A stretch of DNA of 43,653 nt from Agrococcus casei LMG 22410 (GTDB lineage Bacteria > Actinomycetota > Actinomycetes > Actinomycetales > Microbacteriaceae), in contig NZ_FUHU01000021.1 in assembly GCF_900163565.1 (NCBI RefSeq), forward strand, positions 1 through 43,653, read 5' to 3'. The position numbers were made by a program, and so were the translations under genes. The notes beneath the pieces were generated by a model. That model worked only from the letters and a program-made list of their open reading frames with translations. It made no database searches and was not told the DNA's origin. Below are positions 8,152 to 15,691 of the stretch, piece after piece (the stretch's first letter is position 1; each line of letters starts with the position of its first letter).

Positions 8152-9396
8152 TCAGAAGTCGTCGTCAAAGGCAGACGGAAGTCTCGCGCCTCGAGGCTGT
8201 TCGTCTACGTCATCCGATTTGCGCGGCATGACCAACACAGTCGCGAGCAGCGTTGTGACCGGTATCGCAACAATGAGCCCGATGGAAGCGACGACGGTTC
8301 GCACGATCTCCGATGCAAGCTCGCTCGACATCAGCGTCTCCAGCGGCCCCCTGTCGAGCGTCATCAGCACCACGAGGGTCGCGAGCGCAGTGCCGGCGTA
8401 GGCAAACGCAAGTGTGTAGACGGTCGAGGCGATGTGGTCAGCGCCGATCCGCATCGCCCTGCGAAACAGCTGCGTTCTGGTCATCGAAGGATCGGTGGCG
8501 TGCAGTTCCCAGACCGCAGACGCCTGCGTGATCGTGACGTCATTCAGCGCCCCGAGACCGGCGATCACGATGCCGCACACGAGCAGCGACTGCAGGCTGA
8601 CGTCCGGCAGCATGGTGAGAATCGTTGCCTCGGCTTCGTCACCAGAAGTGCTCAATCCCGTCGACCGAACCTGCCACATCGCAATCACGATGGCGAGCGC
8701 AACACCGCCGAACGTGCCTAGCAGGGCGGTGGTCGTTCGGATAGAGATGCCGTGCGCCAGGTACACCGAGAAGAACAGCATGGCGCTGACTCCCACGAGG
8801 GTGACCAGCATCGGCGGCTGCCCAGACATGAGTGCAGGGATCACCCACACGATCAGCGTGCCGACTGACGCTGACAGGCCGAGGATCGCGCCGAGGCCGC
8901 GCCAGCGAGCAACTGCAAGCACAAGCAGCCCGTAGATGCCCAGGAGCCAGAACATTGGCGTCGTACGTTCGATGTCGACGAACACGAACCGCACATCCCC
9001 AGAGTCCTGCTGCTCGTGGCGAACCGCCTGCAACGCGGTGCCGTCTTCGACTGCTTCAAGGAACTGCGCGGGCACCACCATCGGCACTGTTTGACCGACA
9101 TCAATGCCCTCGGTGACTTCGACGCACATCTGCTGCCCTGAGCCTGGCGTGGGGTCTGCTGGGACTTCCACGCCGCATCCGGCTCCGTCGACGGACACGA
9201 CCTCAACGGTCGCCATCGTCGCCCCGGTCGTGTAATAGGCCCGCGAGTTGATCGGCGCTTCCTGGGGCCAGAGCAGGCCGATGCCGATCGCTGTGAGCAC
9301 CGCGAGCGGCACCGTTATGAACAACAGGATCCTGCGAATGCGTCCTGCGCGGAGCGGTTCCGCACTCGGCTCGTCATGACTGTGCCCGGCTGCCAT
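8152..9396 (-). CDS. YibE/F-like multi-pass membrane protein
   Basis: This 414-residue protein has one N-terminal membrane helix, an extracytoplasmic region of about 100 residues (roughly residues 45-145) and then ~7 helices. Segments GIYGLLVLAVARWRG, GLGALNDVTITQASAVWEL and FRRAMRIGADHIASTVYTLA are characteristic of YibE/F family membrane proteins. The biochemical role of the family is unsettled; transport has been suggested. The start ATG at 9396 precedes a His/Glu-rich cytoplasmic leader. It appears monocistronic, 67 bases from the acetyltransferase stop. Confidence 0.82.
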   Translation of the reverse strand: MAAGHSHDEPSAEPLRAGRIRRILLFITVPLAVLTAIGIGLLWPQEAPINSRAYYTTGATMATVEVVSVDGAGCGVEVPADPTPGSGQQMCVEVTEGIDVGQTVPMVVPAQFLEAVEDGTALQAVRHEQQDSGDVRFVFVDIERTTPMFWLLGIYGLLVLAVARWRGLGAILGLSASVGTLIVWVIPALMSGQPPMLVTLVGVSAMLFFSVYLAHGISIRTTTALLGTFGGVALAIVIAMWQVRSTGLSTSGDEAEATILTMLPDVSLQSLLVCGIVIAGLGALNDVTITQASAVWELHATDPSMTRTQLFRRAMRIGADHIASTVYTLAFAYAGTALATLVVLMTLDRGPLETLMSSELASEIVRTVVASIGLIVAIPVTTLLATVLVMPRKSDDVDEQPRGARLPSAFDDDF

Positions 9397-9463
9397 GCGG
9401 CAACGCTATGACACTGCCCACTGAGCTGGCCGGTGCCGTGCCGACCGGCGCGAGCTTTGGTGC

Positions 9464-10057
9464 TCAGCCGCCGATGCCGAGCCGATGCTCGAGGCCGAGC
9501 TGCACGGTCGGCCACTCAGCGGCGATGATCGAGTAGACCACGGTGTCACGCAGCTGCCCGCCGGCCATCAGCTGGTTGCTGCGCAGCACGCCGTCGAGCT
9601 TCGCGCCGAGCTTCTCGATCGCTGCACGCGAGCGGCGGTTGTGCCAGTGCGTCCTGAACTCGACCGCGATGCAGTCCAGTTCATCGAACGCACGAGCCAG
9701 CATCAGCAGCTTCATCGCTGGGTTGATCAGCGTCCCCTGCACCCCCGCTGCGAGCCACGTCGAGCCGATCTCGACGTGCCGATTCGGTGCGTCGATGTTC
9801 ATGAACGTCGTCATGCCCACGATCCGGTCGTCGGATGGGTCGACCACCGTCCACGGAGACATCGACCCAGCCCGCTGCAGGGCGAGCCTGCGCTCAATCT
9901 CTGCGCGAACTGCATCGGGCTTGGGCGCGAAGGTGAACCACGCGTTCCACAGCTCGCCGTCCTTCACGGCTTCACATAGGCCGTCGTGGTGGGCTTCTGC
10001 AAGCGGCTCGAGTCTGACGAAGTCGTTCTCGAGCACAGGGTTCTCATGCAGCTTCAT
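9464..10057 (-). CDS. GNAT family N-acetyltransferase
   Basis: From ATG 10057 the product is 197 residues, opening MKLHENPVLENDFVRLEPL, typical of RimJ/RimL-type GNAT proteins (Acetyltransf_3). Later segments (VGMTTFMNIDAPNRHVEIGSTWL and ALMKLLMLARAFDE-like region, then HWHNRRSRAAIEKLGAKLDG) match the acetyl-CoA-binding core and the closing beta strands, where R-S-R-A-A-I-E-K-LG is the usual family signature. It presumably transfers an acetyl group to an amine on a protein N-terminus or small molecule; the target is unknown. An upstream in-frame extension of 40 codons lacks family similarity and was rejected. Confidence 0.85.
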   Translation of the reverse strand: MKLHENPVLENDFVRLEPLAEAHHDGLCEAVKDGELWNAWFTFAPKPDAVRAEIERRLALQRAGSMSPWTVVDPSDDRIVGMTTFMNIDAPNRHVEIGSTWLAAGVQGTLINPAMKLLMLARAFDELDCIAVEFRTHWHNRRSRAAIEKLGAKLDGVLRSNQLMAGGQLRDTVVYSIIAAEWPTVQLGLEHRLGIGG

Positions 10058-10108
10058 GGCGCAATCGTATTGCAGGCTCGTGTCAGCGGTCTGCTCGACG
10101 ATCGAGAC

Positions 10109-10504
10109 ATGGCCAAAGTGCGACAGATCTACGAGTACCGGTACCGCGACGGCGTACTCTCGCGCTCCATTGTGCACTCATGGCGTCCAGCCAAGTGGCA
10201 CCTGGGGGCAGGATCCGCCGCCTACGTTGCGAACGGCCCTGCGCGAGTCCTGCTGCTGCCGTCGGTGTACCTCACAATCATCACTCCTCAGGGCGAGGCG
10301 CTCATCTTCGAAGCAATCAGGCCAAACGACGTCGCTCGCGCCCACCAGCTGGCGGCTGAGATCAACCGAGATGCCATGCTCCAAGCAAGACCGTCCTACT
10401 ATGGGGGCCATGGGCCTGACACGTCGCGCGTACCTCATGCTTCTTGGAATGGGAGCGCTGACGCTCACGGCGTGCACACGCGACGAGCCAGCACCGGCGC
10501 CTAG
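10109..10504 (+). CDS. Hypothetical protein
   Basis: This 131-residue ORF starts at ATG 10109 (MAKVRQIYEYRYRDGVLSRS). It is mostly beta-like, with VLLLPSVYLTIITPQGEALIF followed by a helix EAIRPNDVARAHQLAAEIN. I recognise no family. The pattern of strands then one long helix resembles small PH-like or bPH domains, but this is only an impression. Its last ~100 bases overlap the LCP gene in another frame, so the true stop may be questioned; residues after RPSYYGG look like frame run-on. Confidence 0.5.
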   Translation: MAKVRQIYEYRYRDGVLSRSIVHSWRPAKWHLGAGSAAYVANGPARVLLLPSVYLTIITPQGEALIFEAIRPNDVARAHQLAAEINRDAMLQARPSYYGGHGPDTSRVPHASWNGSADAHGVHTRRASTGA

Positions 10505-11402
10505 CCCCAGCGCTCCGACACCGAGCCCTACGCCGTCGCCGACTCCAAGCCCCTCGCCGTCACCGACAGGGCCCGAGGATCCTCTCCCGGAGGGCATTGT
10601 CAACGCACTGCTCTACGGCACCGACTCTCGCGAAGACTCGGATTACGGCGGCAACACCGACGCCATCGTGTTCGCGCAGATTTCTGCGGATCGCGAGCGC
10701 GTCACGTTTGTGTCCATCGCTCGCGACACGCTCCTGCCCGTCGGCAACAGCAAAGCGAAGATCAACTCGGCGTATCCGATCGGCGGCCGCGACCTGCTCG
10801 TCTCGTCGGTTTCCAAGGCTCTGGGCGGCATCCCCATCGATGTGACGCTGCACACGAACTTCGCTGGGTTCATCGCGATCACCAGGTTCTTGGAGGGCAT
10901 CCGTGTGCTCAACAAGCACGCCTCATCGGTCACCGTGTCTTCGACCGGCCGCTTCCTAGACTTCCCAGAGGGCGAGCTGCTGCTTGAGAACACCGACGCA
11001 CTCATCTACGCCCGTCAGCGCTACGGTCTGCCGCAGGGTGACCTCGACAGGGCCGAGCGTCACCGCGCATTGCTCACGGGCATCATCAAGGGCATGCAGT
11101 TCGTGCAGGAGAAGACTCCTCGCGTCATGAACAAGCTCGTGAAGAACCTTGCCGGACGCTGCCAGATGAACGGAATCGAAAAGGATGCGGTGACCGACCT
11201 CGTCACGCCTCTCATGCAGGTCGATCCAGAGCAGGTCACCTCGCTCATGCTGCCGCTCGCCGGCTTCGGCAGTCACGGCGGCCAGTCGGTCAACATTCCG
11301 AACGAAAGCCGACTCCGTGAGCTCGGAGAAGCACTCGCCGCTGGCGACATCTCGTCGTACGTTGACGCGTACGGGCTGGACTACACCCCCACCGAACGCT
11401 GA
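10401..11402 (+). CDS. LCP (LytR-CpsA-Psr) family cell-wall polymer ligase, lipoprotein
   Basis: The protein begins with a twin-arginine-like, hydrophobic signal ending in a lipobox (LTAC, Cys ~23), then a Pro/Ser linker rich in TPSPSP. The LCP domain follows: LLYGTDSRE, VSIARDTLLPV, KINSAYPIGG, and NTDALIYARQRYGLPQGDLDR-containing conserved Arg/Asp residues that bind pyrophosphate lipid substrates. LCP enzymes transfer wall glycopolymers from lipid carriers to peptidoglycan. Most actinobacterial LCP proteins use a transmembrane anchor, so a predicted lipoprotein anchor is slightly unusual. Start is ATG 10401 or 10410; both give the same signal. Confidence 0.87.
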   Translation: MGAMGLTRRAYLMLLGMGALTLTACTRDEPAPAPSPSAPTPSPTPSPTPSPSPSPTGPEDPLPEGIVNALLYGTDSREDSDYGGNTDAIVFAQISADRERVTFVSIARDTLLPVGNSKAKINSAYPIGGRDLLVSSVSKALGGIPIDVTLHTNFAGFIAITRFLEGIRVLNKHASSVTVSSTGRFLDFPEGELLLENTDALIYARQRYGLPQGDLDRAERHRALLTGIIKGMQFVQEKTPRVMNKLVKNLAGRCQMNGIEKDAVTDLVTPLMQVDPEQVTSLMLPLAGFGSHGGQSVNIPNESRLRELGEALAAGDISSYVDAYGLDYTPTER

Positions 11403-11486
11403 CGAGCTCACCCGAGCTGATTCGAACGGAATCGCGAGAGGCTGTCCCTCGCAGTGCTATTCGGCTACGCGTACTACCTTTGAGGC

Positions 11487-12285
11487 ATGGACGGCAGCCT
11501 GACCATGATCATTCCCGTGCGCGACAGCCGTGGGGTCTCACAGTGGGATTCAGCGATGCGACTGCTCGATGTCACGGTGGCTCGAGCGCTGCGCCAGCAC
11601 GGGCCCACTCCGCATGTGGTGCTGGTCATGACCCGAGGAGACCGTCCGCCCGAGTCAGCATCGTGGCCCGGTGTCACTCTGGTTGAGGTCGAGTTGCCGT
11701 ACTCAGAGCTGTCAGAAGGCCAGGGGAAGCGGCGCTGGATCGAGATCCGTCGCGACAAGGGCGCACGTGTCGCCGCCGGCGTTCTGGCAGCTGCACCAGG
11801 TGGCCACATCATGGTCGCTGACTGGGATGACCTCGTCTCGCCGCGGATCTCGCAGCTCGTTGCTGACAATCCCGAGGCTCCCGGCTGGCGGGCCGAGTCT
11901 GGCTTCATCCTTCGACACCGGCCGCATCGTCTACGCCATCGAACAGGCTATGCACACCGCCAACGGCTCAACTCTGGTGATTCGCAGCGATCTCGCTGGT
12001 TGGCAACCTGGCATGACTGAGTTCGACCCAAACTGGGCCGAGAATATGTTCGGATCCCACCACAAACCCAAAGAGATTCTGGCGAAACAGGGCATCGAGC
12101 TCGCGCCCATGCCGTTCCGCGGAGTCGCCTACCGCGTCGGAACGGGCCTCAATGTGTCGGAGCAGCACGAGGCCGTGTACCGTGCGCGAAAGATGACGGA
12201 TGGGCGGTGGCAGCTGTTGCGCGCCATGCGACCCCGCATCGCGATGCGTGAGTTCACTCAGGGACTTGACCGCCCGATCTGGTGA
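11487..12285 (+). pseudogene. Glycosyltransferase-like protein, frameshifted
   Basis: The first frame (11487 to ~11908) encodes MDGSLTMIIPVRDSRGVSQW, a beta-alpha start, then GGHIMVADWDDLVSPRISQL, whose DWDD resembles the metal-binding DxD of glycosyltransferases. Sense then moves to another frame, FDTGRIVYAIEQAMHTANG continuing to the stop at 12285. Removing one base in the run ATCCTTC at 11906-11912 restores a continuous protein of ~265 residues. It resembles putative glycosyltransferases of the rhamnosyltransferase-like group. Whether this is decay or a sequencing error cannot be told here. It is the last host gene before the prophage. Confidence 0.6.
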
Positions 12286-12303
12286 CCCGGCTAGACTGCA
12301 CGC

Positions 12304-12339
12304 ATGGCTGATTCCTCCTTTGATAAAGCGGTGAATTAA
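12304..12339 (+). pseudogene. yajQ: 5' stub of yajQ at the left prophage junction (attL side)
   Basis: ATG 12304 opens a frame MADSSFDKAVN then stop. MADSSFD is the conserved start of YajQ/UPF0234 nucleotide-binding proteins, which normally continue IVSKVDRQE; the match stops after codon 7. The integrase stop codon (12336-12338) lies inside the stub, as expected where a serine-integrase phage has joined host DNA. A -10-like TAGACT (12292-12297) sits six bases before the ATG, suggesting a leaderless host transcript. The crossover is inferred to lie around 12318-12326. Confidence 0.6.
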
Positions 12340-13823
12340 CTGCCAACCTCCCACGAGGGCACGACTCGAAACCTGTCGGCGACGTCGCCTCGGTATCTGG
12401 CGGGGTCGACAACTACGTGGTCGACCAGCGGCCGCAGCAGGAGCGCGCGGTGCTCGGTGCTGATGTCTGGCCACAGGGCTGCGAGGTCGCGAGGCGGTGT
12501 CACGGCCTGTTCCTCGACGGGGTTCGGTGCCGCCTGTTGCAGTACTTCCTCGGCCGACGCTCGGTCGGCCCGGATCGCTTCGGCGGCGATCTTGTAGGCG
12601 TCGTCGCTGATCGTCCCGTCGACGAGCTTGATCGTCAGCGACGAGAGCCGCTCGTCGGCCTTCGCGAGGCGGGCGTGTGCGCGGCGGGTGATGAACTCGC
12701 TGTCGCGTCTGCGCGCGGTGCCTCGGGCTCGGGCAGCGATCTGGGCGTCGGCGTCGGCGGAGTAACTGAACAGCCATTGCTCGACGTACTGGTCGACGCG
12801 CCATGCGACGACTGAGACCTTGCGGACCCCGGTGGTTGTGGATGCGGTCGAGCAGGTGTAGGTGGCGCGGCCGTCAGTGAACTTGCCGTGCATGCGACCA
12901 CCGCAGTCACCGCACCGCAGTAGACCGGTCAGCAGGTACGGGCTGCGTGCTCGGGTGCGTCGGCCGCTGCTGGCTTTGCGACGGGCAACGTATGCCCGCC
13001 AGGTGTCGTGGTCGATCACGGGCTCGTGAATGCCGGGCTCATAGGAGCGTTCCCATGGTGGCGGGATGCGTCGCTTGCCTGCCCGCACTTCGGTGCGTCC
13101 GAGTAGCCCAGCACCAAACCCGGCGTCAAGCATGCGGCCGACGCCTTGGAAGGTCCAGCGCTCGCGGTCGCCGAGGATGCCACGGTCGTTCAGCCAACGG
13201 GTGAGCTGCGCGGTTCCCATGCCGCCGAGGTAGAGCCGGTAAAGGCTGGCGAGGACGGGGCCGGTGTCTGGGTCCGGCGTGTAGGTGCCGTCGTCGGCCC
13301 GGGTGTAGCCGAAGCGGGGGCCGCCGGTCGGCGGGAGTCCTGCGCGGATGCGGCGGGCGTGGGCCTCTCGCCAGGTCTCTCCGATCAGCTCGGCTTGGTA
13401 TGCGTTCATCTCACCGAGCATGCCGCGTGCGAAGCGGCCGGACGCGGTGGCTGATTCGATCGGTTCGGTTGCGGCAACGATCTGTCCGCCGAGGGTATCG
13501 ACTCGGTCGAGGGCGATCGCCCACTTGAGGCGGGCGCGGCCGATGCGGCTGAACTTCCACACGAGGATGGTGTCGACGTCGCCTTGCTCCATGCGGCCGA
13601 TGGACTGGTCGAGCCGCGGCCACCATGCACTGTTGCGGCTCGATCCCGATTCGTCGATGCCCTCTACCCAGTCGACGATCTCGATGCCCCGGTCGGCGGC
13701 GCACTGTTCGATCGCGTGCCGTTGCACGTCGGGCGATGTGAGGCCGTCGCGATCCTTCGATACGCGGATCAGCCCGAGGCCCCGGCGTGCTGGTCGGGCA
13801 CTGGTGATCGGACGGACGCTCAT
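12336..13823 (-). CDS. Large serine integrase
   Basis: This 495-residue site-specific recombinase has the resolvase fold at its N-terminus (GLIRVSKDR, catalytic Ser22; DTILVWKFSRIGR at ~83-95). A recombinase domain (GPRFGYTRAD) follows at ~residues 165-290, then a zinc ribbon (CGDCGGRMHGK with a later YTCS) and a coiled-coil tail. Large serine integrases recombine attP and attB through a double-strand break with a 2-bp core and need no host factor; excision needs a directionality factor. The gene abuts the inferred att site, and its start overlaps the ImmA stop by ATGA, so it belongs to the leftward lysogeny operon. Confidence 0.95.
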   Translation of the reverse strand: MSVRPITSARPARRGLGLIRVSKDRDGLTSPDVQRHAIEQCAADRGIEIVDWVEGIDESGSSRNSAWWPRLDQSIGRMEQGDVDTILVWKFSRIGRARLKWAIALDRVDTLGGQIVAATEPIESATASGRFARGMLGEMNAYQAELIGETWREAHARRIRAGLPPTGGPRFGYTRADDGTYTPDPDTGPVLASLYRLYLGGMGTAQLTRWLNDRGILGDRERWTFQGVGRMLDAGFGAGLLGRTEVRAGKRRIPPPWERSYEPGIHEPVIDHDTWRAYVARRKASSGRRTRARSPYLLTGLLRCGDCGGRMHGKFTDGRATYTCSTASTTTGVRKVSVVAWRVDQYVEQWLFSYSADADAQIAARARGTARRRDSEFITRRAHARLAKADERLSSLTIKLVDGTISDDAYKIAAEAIRADRASAEEVLQQAAPNPVEEQAVTPPRDLAALWPDISTEHRALLLRPLVDHVVVDPARYRGDVADRFRVVPSWEVGS

Positions 13824-14314
13824 AGCCGGGCCTCGTGCAGGGCTCGGGCTAGTGCGTTGCTGAACTTCCCGCGGCCTCGTCGAGGGTAGACGATGCTGCC
13901 GAGGCGCTGCATGTGGTGCTCGCGGTAGGTGGTGAGGACGTCTGTGGTCACGTCCAGTTCGATTGCTATGTCGTGATCGTGGAGGCCGAGCTGGTCTAGG
14001 TTCTCAAGCTCCGAGGCATCGATCAGCACGTCGGCCGCGTAAATGTCTGCCTCGCGCTCGGCTCGGGGCGTTGAGCAGTCGTGGCCGTACAAGGCGTGGC
14101 CGAGTTCGTGCGCTGTGATGCAGCGCTGTTCGATGGGGGTTAGGCCGAAGTCGATGTGTATCTCTCGGGTGCGGGAGTCGTAAAGGCCGAGGCAGTCCAC
14201 CAGGTGGGAGATGTGCACCGTCACGCCGATCTCCAGCGCCGAAGCCAGGAGGTCACTCAGCGTGTGGTTCGTCGGCCTTGCGTCGGCCCTTCTTTGCGGC
14301 GAGCTTGTCGGCAC
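13820..14314 (-). CDS. ImmA/IrrE family metallopeptidase
   Basis: This 164-residue protein carries the zinc peptidase motif HELGH (residues 69-73) and a downstream READ with the likely third ligand Glu88, the hallmark of the ImmA/IrrE family. In ICEBs1 and related elements ImmA cleaves the XRE repressor to trigger induction. Here it lies directly between an XRE repressor and the integrase on one strand, fitting such an anti-repressor role. Its start as given overlaps the repressor gene by 62 bases; no better in-frame start is visible. Confidence 0.9.
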   Translation of the reverse strand: MPTSSPQRRADARPTNHTLSDLLASALEIGVTVHISHLVDCLGLYDSRTREIHIDFGLTPIEQRCITAHELGHALYGHDCSTPRAEREADIYAADVLIDASELENLDQLGLHDHDIAIELDVTTDVLTTYREHHMQRLGSIVYPRRGRGKFSNALARALHEARL

Positions 14315-14639
14315 TTCTGACTCCTTCCGTGTGGATAGTCACAGCTGCATGATCCTCAAGACGTGTGACATTGGCCATGGGCGGCGTCGCCTCGCCGACG
14401 GCCGCGTCGACGTAGGCGGCCGCGCTCATGTCGAATGCGGCCGCAATTCGTTCGACGTCGGTAGTCGTGAAGGGCAGCTCAAAGCGCAGCCGCTTGGCGA
14501 CGTAGGTGTGCGACATGTCGATCTGGGAGGCGAGCCAGCGGCCGCTGGCATCGCGCCCGGCTTCTGAAAGCCGGTCGAGGGTGTGGCCGATGATCTGACG
14601 CGAGAAGCGTCCGAGCGGCGGTGCAGGTGTACGTGCCAT
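14253..14639 (-). CDS. XRE-type phage repressor
   Basis: From ATG 14639 the product is 128 residues: a basic N-terminus, then an HTH_XRE-like domain (GRWLASQIDMSHTYVAKRLRF followed by TTTDVERIAAAFDMSAAAYV), and a ~45-residue tail ending KKGRRKADEPHAE. There is no C-terminal peptidase domain as in lambda CI, so inactivation by the adjacent ImmA is plausible. A -10-like TACACT (14646-14651, minus strand) lies six bases before the ATG, suggesting a leaderless message, and a palindromic operator overlaps the promoter spacer. An ATG nine codons upstream was rejected because it would sit inside that operator. Confidence 0.82.
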   Translation of the reverse strand: MARTPAPPLGRFSRQIIGHTLDRLSEAGRDASGRWLASQIDMSHTYVAKRLRFELPFTTTDVERIAAAFDMSAAAYVDAAVGEATPPMANVTRLEDHAAVTIHTEGVRSADKLAAKKGRRKADEPHAE

Positions 14640-14646
14640 AGGGACA

Positions 14647-14666
14647 GTGTACCTGTTTAGGGACAC
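14647..14666. promoter_or_regulatory. Operator-like inverted repeat in the repressor promoter
   Basis: Arms GTGTACC (14647-14653) and GGGACAC (14660-14666) are inverted with one mismatch around TGTTTA. The element overlaps the -10 and spacer of the leftward promoter (TACACT at 14646-14651, TTGCTT at 14671-14676, 19-base spacing), so binding there would block repressor transcription. Confidence 0.5.
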
Positions 14667-14680
14667 GCCGAAGCAAGAAC

Positions 14681-14716
14681 TTGCATATGTGTCTATTCGG
14701 GTACAAGATGAACGTC
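14681..14716 (+). promoter_or_regulatory. Rightward early promoter
   Basis: TTGCAT (14681-14686) and CAAGAT (14704-14709) are separated by 17 bases, with seven bases from the -10 box to the ATG of the Cro-like gene. The -10 match is weak, but spacing and position fit a leaderless phage early transcript. The spacer is occupied by one arm of the 16-bp inverted repeat. Confidence 0.45.
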
Positions 14717-14734
14717 ATGTACCCGAATAGACAC
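14689..14734. repeat. Perfect 16-bp inverted repeat over the early promoter and start codon
   Basis: GTGTCTATTCGGGTAC (14689-14704) is repeated exactly in inverted orientation at 14719-14734, with a 14-base spacer. The left arm fills the gap between -35 and -10; the right arm encodes the second to sixth codons of the Cro-like gene. Arm centres are 30 bases apart, about three helical turns, as for cooperative dimers. As RNA the right arm alone remains in a leaderless transcript, so a DNA operator is more likely than an RNA hairpin. Confidence 0.75.
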
Positions 14735-14962
14735 GAACCACGACCGGCTCGCCTCCGCCCCGGTTCCGTCGCTGCAAACGTCGCCGCCGAACTCGCTCGC
14801 AAGGGAAAGACCAAGGCTGACCTCGTGCCGGTGCTCGGGCATGCGCGCAACACCGTCTACAGCCGGTTCACCGACACCCCGTTCGACACGGACGAGCTTG
14901 AAGCGATTGCCACATTCCTCGACGTGCCGGTGACGACCTTCTGGCACAAGGAAGCGGCATGA
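14717..14962 (+). CDS. Cro-like XRE DNA-binding protein
   Basis: This 81-residue protein consists of a basic N-terminus and an HTH domain (AANVAAELARKGKTKADLV, GHARNTVYSRFTD, DELEAIATFLDVPVTTF). It is divergent from the repressor and first gene of the rightward early operon, the standard Cro position. ATG 14717 was chosen because it lies seven bases after the -10 box; an ATG at 14708 is possible. Its stop overlaps the next start by ATGA. Confidence 0.8.
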   Translation: MYPNRHEPRPARLRPGSVAANVAAELARKGKTKADLVPVLGHARNTVYSRFTDTPFDTDELEAIATFLDVPVTTFWHKEAA

Positions 14963-15051
14963 CGACCCGCGAGGAGTGCTTCGACCTCTTCGGCGAAGTC
15001 GTCGAGCAAGTGCTTAACGAGACCTACTACTCACAGCCCGCGGCCGCATAG
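14959..15051 (+). CDS. Small hypothetical protein, 30 residues
   Basis: ATG 14959 overlaps the stop of the Cro-like gene (ATGA), and the frame MTTREECFDLFGEVVEQVLN continues to a TAG at 15049. The acidic, amphipathic helix and the coupled start favour a real gene. It follows the Cro-like gene where excision or directionality factors are often encoded, but no similarity supports that role. Confidence 0.5.
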   Translation: MTTREECFDLFGEVVEQVLNETYYSQPAAA

Positions 15052-15087
15052 CGCCGCACTCCGCAACCACAACTAAGGAGTTTGAAC

Positions 15088-15423
15088 ATGAACACACAGA
15101 ACCTCGCTCGAGCGACTGATCCGCACACGAGCCACGATGCCGTGCCTCCCCGTGAGCGCCGAGAACTGCAGAAGAGCGCGATCCTCTGGCTGCTCCGCAC
15201 CGTCGGCCCAATGACGGACCACGAACTGACCTGGCAGTACGACCGAAACAGGTTGCGGCATGGCTGGCCCGCGACGCAGCGCGACTCCGTCCGCAAGCGC
15301 CGCGCCGAGCTGAAGAACGACGGCCGGGTCGTCAACACCGGAGAAGTCTCTGGCTTCCCCGGCCTGCCCGCTTCCACCGTGTGGGCCGCTGCAGCGGAAG
15401 GAGCGACCGATGTTCAGTCGTAA
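15088..15423 (+). CDS. Hypothetical winged-helix-like phage protein
   Basis: ATG 15088 has TAAGGAG seven bases upstream. The 111-residue product has AILWLLRTVGPMTDHELTWQY, then QRDSVRKRRAELKNDGRVVNTGE, the layout of a winged helix (helix, turn, recognition helix, wing). Similar proteins occur in actinophage early regions. A DNA-binding or regulatory role is inferred. The gene overlaps the next by 14 bases. Confidence 0.7.
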   Translation: MNTQNLARATDPHTSHDAVPPRERRELQKSAILWLLRTVGPMTDHELTWQYDRNRLRHGWPATQRDSVRKRRAELKNDGRVVNTGEVSGFPGLPASTVWAAAAEGATDVQS

Positions 15424-15691
15424 CCGTGCTCGTGCAGCCGAGCGTGAAGCCGCCGACGCGGCGAAGCTGCAGGAGCTGCAGGTCAAGTTGGATGCCGCGA
15501 ACCGTCTTGCCGACCGTCGGCACAAGGAGTCGGCCACCTGGCATCGGTACTTCATCGCCGCGCGTGACCACTCGGTCGAACTCATTGGCCGCATCGACGA
15601 ACAGAGCGAGTTGATCGAGCGAATGAATCGCAACTACGACCGGGCGCTCCGCCTCGGATGGCAGGCCCCAACCGAGGAGGACGACCAATGA
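15410..15691 (+). CDS. Coiled-coil hypothetical protein
   Basis: This 93-residue, highly charged protein is nearly all helix (AEREAADAAKLQELQVKLDA and SVELIGRIDEQSELIERMNR) and probably forms a coiled coil. No family is recognised. It shares a four-base overlap with the following gene. Confidence 0.65.
   Translation: MFSRNRARAAEREAADAAKLQELQVKLDAANRLADRRHKESATWHRYFIAARDHSVELIGRIDEQSELIERMNRNYDRALRLGWQAPTEEDDQ

Noticed and set aside
9543-10400. N-terminal extension of the LCP protein
   Set aside because: Antisense to the acetyltransferase and lies before a clear signal peptide and lipobox.
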